Assembly (NCBI GenBank): GCA_943370385.1
Contig: CALRQT020000004.1
Coordinates: 62,001 to 126,000, forward strand
Length of the DNA stretch: 64,000 bases
From: BAIKAL-G1 sp943370385
Lineage (GTDB): Bacteria > Cyanobacteriota > Cyanobacteriia > PCC-6307 > Cyanobiaceae
Reading direction: 5' to 3'
The notes beneath the pieces were generated by a model. The model was not told the DNA's origin and searched no databases. It worked only from the letters and a program-made list of their open reading frames with translations. The position numbers were made by a program, and so were the translations under genes. This document shows, piece by piece, positions 16,430 to 25,098 of the stretch (the stretch's first letter is position 1; each line of letters begins with the position of its first letter).

Positions 16430-17563
16430 TTGGGTTCTGGCCTGCTTGGGCGGCCCACTGGCTGCCTCCTTTCCCCCGTGACCACCACCGCTTCGACCCC
16501 CTCTGCCACCGCCCAGGCGCGGCCCCGGGCCCTGGCGCCCCAGCAGCAACGCCAGCTGCTGCAATCGGCCCTGGGCCCGGAGGGGGGCTTCGCCCCTGCC
16601 CTGGCCCAGCTGCAGCTGGCCCCGCCCCGGCGGTCGGCCCTGCGGGTGTTGCAACTCAACCTGGGGCGCCTCTGCAACATGCAGTGCAGCCACTGCCATG
16701 TGGATGCTGGACCCGACCAGGGGGCCAGCCAGATGGTCGAGTCCGTGGTGCAGCAGTGCCTAGAGGCGATCGGGCGGCTGCGGCCCGAGGTGGTGGATCT
16801 CACCGGTGGTGCCCCGGAATTGCACGGCGCCTTCCGGCGGTTGGTGCTGGAAGCCCGCCGGCAGGGGTGCCACGTGATCGACCGCAGCAACCTGACCGTG
16901 TTGCTACTGCCGGCCCTGGCCGACCTGGCCGCCTTCCTGGCGGACAACCAGGTGGAGATTGTGGCCAGCCTGCCGGCCCCCGAGGCCAGTGGCACGGACG
17001 CCCAGCGGGGCGAGGGCACCTGGGCCGCCTCCCTCGAAGCGTTGCGCCGGCTCAACCAGCTCGGCTACGGCCAGAACGATCCTGGGCGGGTGCTCACGTT
17101 GATGAGCAACCCGGCGGGCACGGCCCTGCAGCAGCTCACCGCCTGCGACACGGCGGCTTGGCGCCGGCGTTTGGCGGAGCAGGGGGTGGGCTTCGATCGC
17201 CTGATCGGCCTCAACAACATGCCGATTGCCCGCTTCCTGCAGCAGCTAGACGACCAGGGGCAGGTGGGCACCTACCTGGACCAGCTCGCCCAGGCCTTCA
17301 ATCCCAGCGCCCTCTGCGGCCTGATGTGCCGCGACACCCTCTCGGTGGCCCCGGACGGAAGCCTTTACGACTGCGACTTCAACCAAATGCTCGAGCTGGG
17401 GCTCGGAGCTGCGGTGGATGGGGCTCCTGACCAGGCGCTCCCCACCATTGTAACGGTGACCCGGGAGCAGCTGGAGTGGCGCGCCATCGCCTGGGGCAAC
17501 CATTGTTTTGGCTGCACCGCCGGCCAGGGCAGCTCCTGCTCAGGGGCGACGGCCAGCCCTTGA
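16430..17563 (+). CDS. arsS: Radical SAM protein of the arsenosugar-biosynthesis (ArsS) type
   Basis: A 377-residue radical SAM protein with the cluster motif C82-x3-C86-x2-C89 (LCNMQCSHCHVDAGP), the LTGGAPELHGAFR segment, DRSNLTVLL, and a C-terminal auxiliary cysteine region (CGLMCRDTLSVAPDGSLYDC, then CFGC...SSC) typical of the DUF3641/ArsS family. Family members build arsenosugars from dimethylarsenite; ArsM is not in this window. Starts are ambiguous: TTG 16430 has a GGAGGG site, while GTG 16478 gives a more usual N-terminus (VTTTAS). Confidence 0.83.
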   Translation: MGSGLLGRPTGCLLSPVTTTASTPSATAQARPRALAPQQQRQLLQSALGPEGGFAPALAQLQLAPPRRSALRVLQLNLGRLCNMQCSHCHVDAGPDQGASQMVESVVQQCLEAIGRLRPEVVDLTGGAPELHGAFRRLVLEARRQGCHVIDRSNLTVLLLPALADLAAFLADNQVEIVASLPAPEASGTDAQRGEGTWAASLEALRRLNQLGYGQNDPGRVLTLMSNPAGTALQQLTACDTAAWRRRLAEQGVGFDRLIGLNNMPIARFLQQLDDQGQVGTYLDQLAQAFNPSALCGLMCRDTLSVAPDGSLYDCDFNQMLELGLGAAVDGAPDQALPTIVTVTREQLEWRAIAWGNHCFGCTAGQGSSCSGATASP

Positions 17564-17576
17564 GCGCCCCTTAGCT

Positions 17577-20273
17577 TCAATCGGTCGCGTCGCTGGCTTC
17601 AGGGCTATCCCCAGGGGTGGTCTCCTCCAGGCTGGCGTCAGAGGCAAGCGGCTCGGCTGCCCCTTGGGCGCCTGCGTCCTCCAGGTCGGGCCCCATCAGG
17701 GTGTCCTCCTCGTCGGCCGAGGGGGGCACCAGCACCACTTCGGCGAGGCGATCGCCGCTGTCGAGCTTCTGCAGCCGCACGCCGGTGGCGGCGCGGGACT
17801 GCTGGGGAATGGCATCGGCACTCATGCGCACGATCACGCCCTTCTCGCTCACCAGCAGCAGCTCCTCACCAGCCCCCAGCACCTTCAGGCCCACGAGGGC
17901 ATCGCCATCGCGGCGGAACTTGATCGCCCGCAGGCCCATGCCGGCGCGGCGCTGCAGGCGGAACTGGCTGACGGGAACCCGCTTGCCCAGGCCACTGGCC
18001 GAGGCCACCAACACCCAGGGCCCCTCACTGGCGGCGGTCTCCTCAAGCCCTTCGGCGTCGAGATCGGCTTCGCCATCAAGTTCGCCTTCGGCGGAGCTGG
18101 CCACTAGGTCGGCGAGTTCGGCCGGCAACACATCCATGCTCACCAGCGAATCGCCGGGCCGCAGGTTCATGGCCCGCACGCCCCGGGCGGTGCGACCCAG
18201 GGGCCGCAGCTCCTCATCGCTAAGCCGGAAGTGGATGGTCATGCCCTTGGTCGAGCCGATCAAGACGCTGTCGCCGGGGAGGGCCTGGCGCACCCAGCAG
18301 AGGGCATCGCCATCTTCTAAGGCGATGGCAATCAGGCCATTGGAGCGGATGTTGGCGAAGGCCGATAAACGGGTGCGCTTGATGTAGCCGCCGCTGGTGA
18401 GCATCACCAGTTGTTCGTGTTCCTCAAAGCCGCCCACCGCCAGCAGGGAGGTGATCAATTCCTCCCGCGGAATCGGCAGCAGCTGCACGATCGGCGTGCC
18501 CTTGGCGGTGCGGCTGCAGATCGGCACCCGGTAGGCCGGCACGGAATAGACCACGCCGCGGTCGCTGAATAGCAACAACGAATCATGGTCGTTGCAGCTG
18601 ATGAACAGCTTGACGCCCTCTTCGCCCTGGCTTTTGGTGCCTGCCTTACCGCGGGTGCCACGGCTGGTGGCCTCAAATTCGCTCACCGGCATGCGCTTGA
18701 GGTAGCCGGTTTCGGTGAGCAACACCACCGAGCGCTCGTTGGCGATTAGGTCGATGTCTTCGAGGCCGCCTTCGAGGTCAAGGATCTCGGTGCGGCGGGG
18801 CGAGTCGTAGCGAGCCCGCAGAGCCTGGAGCTCATCTTGGATGATGCCCAGCACCCGCTCGCGCCGGCCGAGAATGTCTTTGTAGTCGGCAATCTTGGTG
18901 ACCAGATCCTCATGCTCCAGCCGGATCTTGTCGGCTTCTAGGGCCGTGAGGCGGCGCAGCTGCATCTGCAGAATGGCGTCGGCCTGCACCTCGCTGAGGC
19001 CATGGCGCTCCTGCAGCTGCAGACGGGCGGTGGCGGCGTCGGCGGCAGCCCGGATCAGGGCGATGATCGGATCGAGTTGCTCGAGGGCCAGTAGCAAGCC
19101 GAGCAGCAGGTGGTCGCGCTCTTCGGCCTTGCGCAGCAGGTAGCGGGTGCGCCGCTCGATCGTTTCGATGCGGAACTCGAGGAACACTTCGAGCATCTTG
19201 CGCAGGGTGAGCAGGATCGGCTCCCCGTTGACCAGCGCCAGCATGTAGGCGCTGAAATTATTTTGTAGGGGGGTGAGTTTAAACAGGTTGTTGAGCACAA
19301 CCTGGGGATAGGCATCGCGGCGCAGTTCGATCACGATGCGCATGCCATCGCGGTCGCTTTCGTCGCGAATGTCGGCAATGCCTTCCAGTTTCTTGTCGTT
19401 AACCAGTTCGGCGATGCGCTCGATCAGGGCCGCCTTGTTGGTCTGGTAGGGCAGCTCGGTGATGATCACCGCGTCGCGGTCGGGGCGTCCCTTGCCCTCC
19501 ACGGTTTCAATCGCCGCCACGCCGCGCATCGTCACCGAGCCCCGGCCGGTGGTGTAGGCCTCGCGGATGCCGCGCCGGCCCAGGATCTGGCCGCCGGTGG
19601 GGAAGTCGGGGCCGGGGATGATCGCCAGCAGCTGGCGGTCTTCCAGTTCGGGATTGGCGATCAGGGCCAGCAGGCCATCGATCAGTTCGGTGAGGTTGTG
19701 GGGCGGGATGTTGGTGGCCATCCCCACGGCGATGCCCGAGGAGCCATTGAGCAGCAGGTGGGGCACCCGCGCCGGCATCACCGTGGGCTCCTGTTGGGAG
19801 CCATCGAAGTTGTCGATGAAATCGACGGTTTCGGCCTCGATGTCTTCGAGCAGGCTGTCGGTGGTGAGGGCCTGGAGGCGCGATTCGGTGTATCGCATGG
19901 CCGCCGGTGGGTCGTTGTCGACCGAGCCGAAGTTGCCGTGACCATCGATCAGCGGCATGCGCATCGAGAAGTCCTGGGCCATGCGCACCAGGGCGTCGTA
20001 CACCGCCGTGTCGCCGTGGGGGTGGTACTTACCCAGCACTTCCCCCACGACCCGGGCGCATTTGCGGTAGGGCCGATCGCTGGTCAGGCCCAGTTCGTAC
20101 ATCGCGTAGAGGATGCGGCGATGCACCGGTTTGAGACCATCGCGGGCATCGGGCAGGGCCCGGCCCACGATCACGCTCATCGCATACTCCAAGTAGGAGC
20201 GCGACATTTCGTTGCGAAGGTCGGTCTGGATGATCCGCCCGTCGGATGCGCCGGGACCGGTTGGATCCGCCAT
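17577..20273 (-). CDS. gyrA: DNA gyrase subunit A
   Basis: An 898-residue type IIA topoisomerase A subunit that introduces negative supercoils together with GyrB. It has the winged-helix breakage-reunion domain with catalytic Y128 (AAMRYTE), the HPHGDTAVYD quinolone-region helix with Thr at the position of E. coli Ser83, a coiled-coil tower, and a six-bladed C-terminal pinwheel. The GyrA-box position reads SRGTRGKAG rather than the classic QRRGGKG. An acidic tail of about 50 residues closes the protein. Only 45 bp separate it from the divergent DUF39 gene. Confidence 0.94.
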   Translation of the reverse strand: MADPTGPGASDGRIIQTDLRNEMSRSYLEYAMSVIVGRALPDARDGLKPVHRRILYAMYELGLTSDRPYRKCARVVGEVLGKYHPHGDTAVYDALVRMAQDFSMRMPLIDGHGNFGSVDNDPPAAMRYTESRLQALTTDSLLEDIEAETVDFIDNFDGSQQEPTVMPARVPHLLLNGSSGIAVGMATNIPPHNLTELIDGLLALIANPELEDRQLLAIIPGPDFPTGGQILGRRGIREAYTTGRGSVTMRGVAAIETVEGKGRPDRDAVIITELPYQTNKAALIERIAELVNDKKLEGIADIRDESDRDGMRIVIELRRDAYPQVVLNNLFKLTPLQNNFSAYMLALVNGEPILLTLRKMLEVFLEFRIETIERRTRYLLRKAEERDHLLLGLLLALEQLDPIIALIRAAADAATARLQLQERHGLSEVQADAILQMQLRRLTALEADKIRLEHEDLVTKIADYKDILGRRERVLGIIQDELQALRARYDSPRRTEILDLEGGLEDIDLIANERSVVLLTETGYLKRMPVSEFEATSRGTRGKAGTKSQGEEGVKLFISCNDHDSLLLFSDRGVVYSVPAYRVPICSRTAKGTPIVQLLPIPREELITSLLAVGGFEEHEQLVMLTSGGYIKRTRLSAFANIRSNGLIAIALEDGDALCWVRQALPGDSVLIGSTKGMTIHFRLSDEELRPLGRTARGVRAMNLRPGDSLVSMDVLPAELADLVASSAEGELDGEADLDAEGLEETAASEGPWVLVASASGLGKRVPVSQFRLQRRAGMGLRAIKFRRDGDALVGLKVLGAGEELLLVSEKGVIVRMSADAIPQQSRAATGVRLQKLDSGDRLAEVVLVPPSADEEDTLMGPDLEDAGAQGAAEPLASDASLEETTPGDSPEASDATD

Positions 20274-20318
20274 TCATGACCGCCTCTAGTACCACCCAGT
20301 TTATCGACTGTTCCGCCC

Positions 20319-21473
20319 ATGGCTCCAAAGCCCCGTAGCGAGGCCGACCTGCGGGACCGCCAGGGCCGCGGCCAGCTGCGTGTCAGCACCGCCCTGGCCT
20401 TCCGCCAACAGGTGGCTGCTGAAGGTTTGGAGGCGGCCTATGCCAGCACCGATGTGGTGGTGGCCAGCAATGCCGAGTTCACGGACCAGGCCAGCCTGGT
20501 GCTCAACCTGGGCCCCAGTGATCCGCCGATCCGCATTCGCCGCTTCCAGCTCGATGGGGTGGGCGGCTGGGGTGGCCACGGCAGCACCGACCTGGTGGTG
20601 CCGATCGGTGGCGGCCTGGTGGAACCGCTCCGCCGTGGCGGCGCCCAGGTGCTGGCGGCCCTGCTGGCCGGCCAGGAGCTGGACCTGAGCGCCAGCGGCG
20701 ACGTCACCGCCCTGCATCCGCGCCGGGAGCTGGAGAGCCGCCTGGACCTCGAACGCATCGGCAGTGGCCGGCTGCTGCTGCACCGGGGCATTGTCGAAAA
20801 CGGCCTGGTGGCGGTGAGCAGCGCCGAGGGCCTCACCCCCAGCCCCTATGGCCCCCTGCTCGGGCCCTACGGCACGGCCCTCTACAGCTGCTCCGGGGCC
20901 GCCAGCATCGGCCTGACCATGCCTGGGCTGGCCCTATTGGGCCCCGGCTCCCCCGTGCTGGTGGCGGGCGCCCTGGGCTGGGTGAGTGGACCGGGCAGCG
21001 GCCACCAGCCCCATCCGCGCCGCCTGGCCACTGGCCAGGCCCGCAGCCCCGGGGCCGTTGCCGCCCTGACCGTGGAGTTGCAGGGCCTCAGGCCCCAGTG
21101 GCTGCGGGCCTGCTTCTTTGAGGGCCACGGCAGTGCCCTGCTGGTGGCGATTGCGGCGCCGGTGCCCCTGATCAACCTGGAGGTGGCTCGCCAAGCCGCA
21201 GTCCCCGACAGCGTCCTGGAGGCCCCGGTGCTGGATTTTTCGATCCCGCGCCGCATCCGTCCCAGCTTCGGGGCCGTGCCCTACAGCCACCTATTGGCTG
21301 GCCAGATCCAGGTGGCTGGCCAGCCGGTGTCCTGCGCGCCGGCCCATAGCCCCCGGCTGGCGGCCTCGATCGCCGAGGAGCTGGTTAGCCAGCTCCAGGA
21401 GGGCCGCTTTCCCCTGCGCCTGCCCGTGGTGCCCCTCGCCAACCGGCCGGCCCTGGTGCCCCTGGAGGGCTAG
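20319..21473 (+). CDS. DUF39 homocysteine-biosynthesis family protein
   Basis: A 384-residue protein of the HcyBio/DUF39 family, first defined in methanogens, where it helps convert aspartate semialdehyde plus sulfide into homocysteine. Supporting segments are TDVVVASNAEFTDQASLVLN near the N-terminus, STDLVVPIGGGLVEPLRRGGA, GLTPSPYGPLLGPYGTALYS, the single conserved cysteine in ALYSCSGAAS, and a C-terminal RIRPSFGAVPYSHLL. Cyanobacterial copies lack direct experimental assignment, so an anaplerotic sulfur or methionine role is inferred. Confidence 0.75.
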   Translation: MAPKPRSEADLRDRQGRGQLRVSTALAFRQQVAAEGLEAAYASTDVVVASNAEFTDQASLVLNLGPSDPPIRIRRFQLDGVGGWGGHGSTDLVVPIGGGLVEPLRRGGAQVLAALLAGQELDLSASGDVTALHPRRELESRLDLERIGSGRLLLHRGIVENGLVAVSSAEGLTPSPYGPLLGPYGTALYSCSGAASIGLTMPGLALLGPGSPVLVAGALGWVSGPGSGHQPHPRRLATGQARSPGAVAALTVELQGLRPQWLRACFFEGHGSALLVAIAAPVPLINLEVARQAAVPDSVLEAPVLDFSIPRRIRPSFGAVPYSHLLAGQIQVAGQPVSCAPAHSPRLAASIAEELVSQLQEGRFPLRLPVVPLANRPALVPLEG

Positions 21474-21583
21474 GCGCTGGCCTGGGAGCCATCAAGGGGA
21501 CCATCCAGAAAGCGGAATCAGGTTGGTGGGTCGCCGCGAAAACGGCCGTAAAGTCCCGCCTGCCTCCGTTTCGCTCCGGATCC

Positions 21584-22348
21584 ATGGCCGACCCGTCCGC
21601 CCTGCCGACCGACGACGATCAGCAGCCAGGTCAAACGGGCGCGTCCCTGGAGTCGCCCATGGCCGAGGCCCCTGGCGAGCCTGTCGCCCCGGCAGACCCT
21701 GGGGCTCCTGACGTCCCCCCGGCTGATCAAGCCCCAGCCCCTGAGCTCGCTTCGCCAGCCCCGTTAGGGCCGGAGGCCAATCAGCCCGAGCCGAGCCCAG
21801 AGCCAACCCCCGAGCCAACCCCCGAGCCGGTGCAGGCTGGACCTGCCGTTGAGTCCGAAGGGGCCGCTTCGGCCGCCGCGATGGCTAGCGAGCCTGAGCC
21901 AGCGGCGCCTGAACCGGCGCCCTTGCCCGAGCCAGAGGTGGTGCCCCTCACCCCGCCAGCGGTGCCCACGGTGGCCACCACCATTGACCTCCCGGCCAAG
22001 GGGGACAGCACCGGCGCGGGCGCCCCGGGCGAGGGCGGTGAATGGGCCCTGTTGCTCAGCAAGCTGCAGGCGTGGCTGGGGAGCGGCCAGCTCCAGGCCC
22101 AGCTGCAAGCCGCCCGCACGCCCTTCACCCTGGTGGCCGGCCTGATCGCCCTGCTGGTGGTGCTTCAGATCTATGGCGCCCTGCTCGCCGTGATCGACAG
22201 CTTCCCCCTAGCCCCCGGCCTGCTGGAACTGGTGGGGGTGATCGCCGTGGTCCGCTTTGGCCTGGTCAAGTTGGTGCGTAGCCAGGAGCGTCGGGCCCTG
22301 ATCGAGGGCCTGCAACAGCGCTGGAAAGCCTTCCAGGGCAAGGCCTGA
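21584..22348 (+). CDS. CAAD/CURT1-type thylakoid curvature protein
   Basis: A 254-residue protein with a long disordered, Pro/Glu/Ala-rich N-terminal part (about 1-150, containing repeated PEPTPEP units) and a C-terminal CAAD domain: an amphipathic helix, two close transmembrane helices (LIALLVVLQIYGALLAVIDS and GLLELVGVIAVVRFGLVKLV) and a basic helix with RSQERRALIEGL. This matches CurT/CURT1 proteins, which shape thylakoid membranes in Synechocystis and plants. The disordered N-terminus is unusually long compared with the roughly 150-residue Synechocystis protein. Confidence 0.8.
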   Translation: MADPSALPTDDDQQPGQTGASLESPMAEAPGEPVAPADPGAPDVPPADQAPAPELASPAPLGPEANQPEPSPEPTPEPTPEPVQAGPAVESEGAASAAAMASEPEPAAPEPAPLPEPEVVPLTPPAVPTVATTIDLPAKGDSTGAGAPGEGGEWALLLSKLQAWLGSGQLQAQLQAARTPFTLVAGLIALLVVLQIYGALLAVIDSFPLAPGLLELVGVIAVVRFGLVKLVRSQERRALIEGLQQRWKAFQGKA

Positions 22349-22437
22349 GCCAGGTCCGCTGGTCCAGATCAGCCGGGCCCTTGGAACCGGGCTCCGAAGC
22401 CCGGTTGATAGCTTGGCCCGACTGCATCAGCCTTCCG

Positions 22438-23601
22438 GTGGACATTCAGCTCGGCCGTTCCCGCACCGTTCGTCGTGCCTACGGCATTGACGAAATTGCC
22501 CTGGTGCCCGGTGGCCGCACCGTCGACCCCGACGTGACCGATAGCAGCTGGAGCCTGGGCGGCATCAACCGCGAGATTCCGATCATCGCCAGCGCCATGG
22601 ATGGTGTTGTCGATGTGGGGATGGCCGTGGAACTCTCCCGCCTGGGTGCCCTGGGGGTGTTGAACCTGGAGGGGGTCCAGTGCCGCTACGACGATCCCAA
22701 CCCGGTGCTGGATCGGATCGCGGCGGTGGGCAAGGACGAGTTCGTGCCCCTGATGCAGGAGCTCTACAGCGCCCCCGTGCGCGAAGACCTGATCCGCAGC
22801 CGCATCGCCGAAATCAAGGCCCGGGGCGGCATCGCCGCCGTGAGCGCCACCCCGGTGGCGGCCCTGCGCTTCGGCAAGGCGATCGCCGAAGCTGGCGCCG
22901 ACCTGTTCTTTGTGCAGGCCACGGTGGTTTCCACCGAGCATGTGGGCCCGGAAGGTCGCCAAACGCTCGATCTGGCCGCCCTCTGCCGCGACATGGGCGT
23001 GCCCGTGGTGATCGGCAACACGGTCACCTACGAGGTCGCCCTGGAGTTGATGCGGGCTGGAGCGGCCGGCGTGATGGTGGGCATTGGACCGGGGGCCGCC
23101 TGTACGTCCCGCGGCGTGCTCGGGGTCGGCATCCCCCAGGCCACCTCCGTGGCCGATTGCGCCGCCGCCCGCGACGACTACTTCCAAGAAAGCGGCCGCT
23201 ACGTGCCGATCGTGGCCGATGGCGGCATCGTCACCGGTGGCGACATTTGTAAATGCCTGGCCTGCGGCGCCGACGCCGTGATGATCGGCTCGCCGATTGC
23301 CCGGGCGGCCGAAGCCCCTGGCCGCGGCTTCCATTGGGGCATGGCCACCCCCAGTCCGGTGCTGCCCCGCGGCACCCGCATCAAGGTGGGCACCACCGGC
23401 AGCCTGGAGAAAATCCTGCGGGGCCCCGCCAGCCTCGATGACGGCACCCAGAACCTGCTGGGCTGCATCCGCACCTCCATGGGCACCCTGGGAGCCCGCA
23501 CCCTGAAGGACATGCAACAGGTGGAAGTGGTGGTTGCCCCCTCCCTGCTCACCGAAGGCAAGGTGTACCAAAAGGCCCAGCAGCTCGGCATGGGCAAATA
23601 A
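22438..23601 (+). CDS. guaB: GuaB3-type IMP dehydrogenase
   Basis: A 387-residue (beta/alpha)8-barrel enzyme without the CBS insertion found in standard IMP dehydrogenase, matching the GuaB3 family of cyanobacteria and actinobacteria. It has IIASAMDGVVD near the N-terminus, the catalytic cysteine loop GPGAACTSRGVLGVG, and VADGGIVTGGDICKCLACGADAVMIG for phosphate binding. It oxidises IMP to XMP for guanine nucleotide synthesis. GTG 22438 (VDIQLGRSRTVRRAYG) was chosen over a longer frame since homologues begin there. It sits upstream of Yfr1 and trxA as in other picocyanobacteria. Confidence 0.92.
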   Translation: MDIQLGRSRTVRRAYGIDEIALVPGGRTVDPDVTDSSWSLGGINREIPIIASAMDGVVDVGMAVELSRLGALGVLNLEGVQCRYDDPNPVLDRIAAVGKDEFVPLMQELYSAPVREDLIRSRIAEIKARGGIAAVSATPVAALRFGKAIAEAGADLFFVQATVVSTEHVGPEGRQTLDLAALCRDMGVPVVIGNTVTYEVALELMRAGAAGVMVGIGPGAACTSRGVLGVGIPQATSVADCAAARDDYFQESGRYVPIVADGGIVTGGDICKCLACGADAVMIGSPIARAAEAPGRGFHWGMATPSPVLPRGTRIKVGTTGSLEKILRGPASLDDGTQNLLGCIRTSMGTLGARTLKDMQQVEVVVAPSLLTEGKVYQKAQQLGMGK

Positions 23602-23658
23602 CCGCCTCTGGCGGCAAGCCCTGCGCAGCGGGCCCCAAGGGGGGCGTTAGTCTCAAGT

Positions 23659-23719
23659 TGTGGGGGCTTCGGCTCGCACACTCCTCACACCCCCCGGCCC
23701 GGCGCGTCCGGGCTTTTTG
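23659..23719 (+). ncRNA. yfr1: Yfr1 small regulatory RNA
   Basis: Between guaB and trxA lies the ultraconserved single-stranded motif ACTCCTCACAC (23680-23690), flanked by a 5' hairpin with a TTCG tetraloop (23660-23679, 7 of 8 pairs) and a 3' terminator hairpin GCCCGG-CGCGT-CCGGGC followed by TTTTT. Motif, two-hairpin layout, length of about 60 nt and position between guaB and trxA all match Yfr1, an abundant cyanobacterial sRNA that pairs with the translation start of outer-membrane porin (som) mRNAs. The 5' end is estimated. Confidence 0.9.
23697..23718 (+). terminator. Intrinsic terminator of Yfr1 and guaB
   Basis: A 6-bp GC-only stem (GCCCGG / CCGGGC) with a 5-nt loop followed by five T residues; it forms the 3' hairpin of Yfr1. 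Confidence 0.85.
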
Positions 23720-23768
23720 TCTTTGCCTCGGCTTGTCCAGGCCGCAGCCGTAACGACTTTCTAGGAGC

Positions 23769-23799
23769 TTGCGGCAAGGCCCAAATGGCTTGCTAGATT
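23769..23799 (+). promoter_or_regulatory. Possible trxA promoter
   Basis: A TTGCGG element at 23769-23774 and an extended -10-like TGCTAGATT ending at 23799 lie about 26 bp before the trxA start. Spacing is 19 bp, slightly long. It would separate trxA transcription from Yfr1. Weak evidence from pattern only. Confidence 0.35.
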
Positions 23800-23824
23800 C
23801 CGGAAAACCGTGGCCCCTTCTAGA

Positions 23825-24148
23825 ATGTCCAGCGCAACCGCCGTCAGCGACGCCTCCTTTGAGCAGGACGTTCTCAAGAGCGATGTGCCCGTGCTGGTCG
23901 ACTTTTGGGCCCCTTGGTGCGGCCCCTGCCGCATGGTTGCCCCGATCGTGGACGAGATCGCCAAGGAATTTGACGGCAAGATCAAGGTTTTCAAGCTCAA
24001 TACTGATGAAAACCCCAATGTGGCCAGTCAGTTTGGTATTCGCAGTATCCCCACGTTGATGGTGTTCAAGGACGGCCAAAAGGTGGATACGGTCGTTGGT
24101 GCGGTGCCCAAAACCACCCTCTCCTCCACGATCAGCAAGTACCTCTGA
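23825..24148 (+). CDS. trxA: Thioredoxin (m-type)
   Basis: A 107-residue thioredoxin with the active site WCGPC (about residues 31-35), the cis-proline loop IRSIPTLMVFKDG and the usual length. It reduces disulfides in target proteins, in cyanobacteria including light-regulated Calvin-cycle and other enzymes. The ATG at 23825 follows a TTCTAGA spacer. It lies directly after the Yfr1 terminator, so it must have its own promoter. Confidence 0.95.
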   Translation: MSSATAVSDASFEQDVLKSDVPVLVDFWAPWCGPCRMVAPIVDEIAKEFDGKIKVFKLNTDENPNVASQFGIRSIPTLMVFKDGQKVDTVVGAVPKTTLSSTISKYL

Positions 24149-24411
24149 GCAGCCTTTTTGGGTGGGTAACTCCTCAGGGAGCCGGGGTCTCAGCAGGGGT
24201 GAACGGCTCTTGGTGAGTGCCGTCTAGGCGCATGGGGCCGATGCCCCGTTCCTATCGCTTTGATCCGGTTGATTTCGCCCCCGCGCGGTCCATGGGAGCC
24301 AGCCAGATGGCGTAGGGCTAGCTTCAATCCGTTGGCTGCAGAGTGGTCTGCCTGAGACTGGCGCTCCTGGCCTGGATCCAGGCCCTCGCCCCATCTGATT
24401 TCTAGTCTCCC

Positions 24412-25098
24412 TTGACGCAAGCCATCGGCCTGATCGACTACGGCATGGGCAACCTGCACTCGGTGCAGCGGGCCTTTGAGCGGTTGGGCGTGACGGTTCT
24501 GGCGGTCGGCGACCAGGCCGCCATGGACCGCTGTGATGCCCTGGTGCTGCCGGGGGTGGGCTCCTTTGATCCGGCCATGGAGCGGCTCCACGGCTCCGGC
24601 CTGGTGGCGCCGATTCAGCGGTGGTGCGCCGCGGACCAGCCCCTGCTGGGCATCTGCCTGGGCTTGCAACTGCTGTTTGAGGGCAGCGATGAGGGCCAGG
24701 CCCCTGGACTGGGCCTGCTCCAGGGCCGGGTCACGGCCCTGCCGGTGAGCCCCGGCCACCCGGTGCCCCACATGGGCTGGGCGCCGCTTGTGGGCGCCCA
24801 GCCCAGCCCCCTCTGGCCCGCCCAGGCCCCCGCTGGTGGTCCGGCGGGCCTTACCAATGGCGTCCCCCATGGCGTCCCAGCCGGGGCGGATGCCTGGATG
24901 TACTTCGTCCATTCCTACGCCGCGGTGCCGAGCGACCCCCGCTGCGTCACCGCCCAGGTGGCCTTCGCCGGCACCAGCCTCACCGCCGCCGTCTGGCAGG
25001 GCGCCCTCGCTGCCTGCCAGTTTCACCCCGAGAAATCGGGCCTGGCGGGCCAGCGCCTGCTGCAGCGCTGGCTCGCCTGGGTGGCCAGTCGGCCATGA
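24412..25098 (+). CDS. hisH: Imidazole glycerol phosphate synthase, glutaminase subunit
   Basis: A 228-residue class I glutamine amidotransferase that feeds ammonia to HisF in histidine synthesis. It has GICLGLQLLF with nucleophile C82, VPHMGWAPL, the oxyanion strand, and CQFHPEKSG with the His-Glu of the triad. A Pro/Ala/Gly-rich insert of about 25 residues (roughly 125-160, between VGAQPSP and AWMYFVHSY) makes it longer than typical HisH (about 205). The start is TTG. It overlaps rsmD by 4 bp. Confidence 0.92.
   Translation: MTQAIGLIDYGMGNLHSVQRAFERLGVTVLAVGDQAAMDRCDALVLPGVGSFDPAMERLHGSGLVAPIQRWCAADQPLLGICLGLQLLFEGSDEGQAPGLGLLQGRVTALPVSPGHPVPHMGWAPLVGAQPSPLWPAQAPAGGPAGLTNGVPHGVPAGADAWMYFVHSYAAVPSDPRCVTAQVAFAGTSLTAAVWQGALAACQFHPEKSGLAGQRLLQRWLAWVASRP

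Noticed and set aside
22369..23571. 400-codon minus-strand open frame
   Set aside because: Antisense to guaB3; His/Gly-rich composition typical of shadows.
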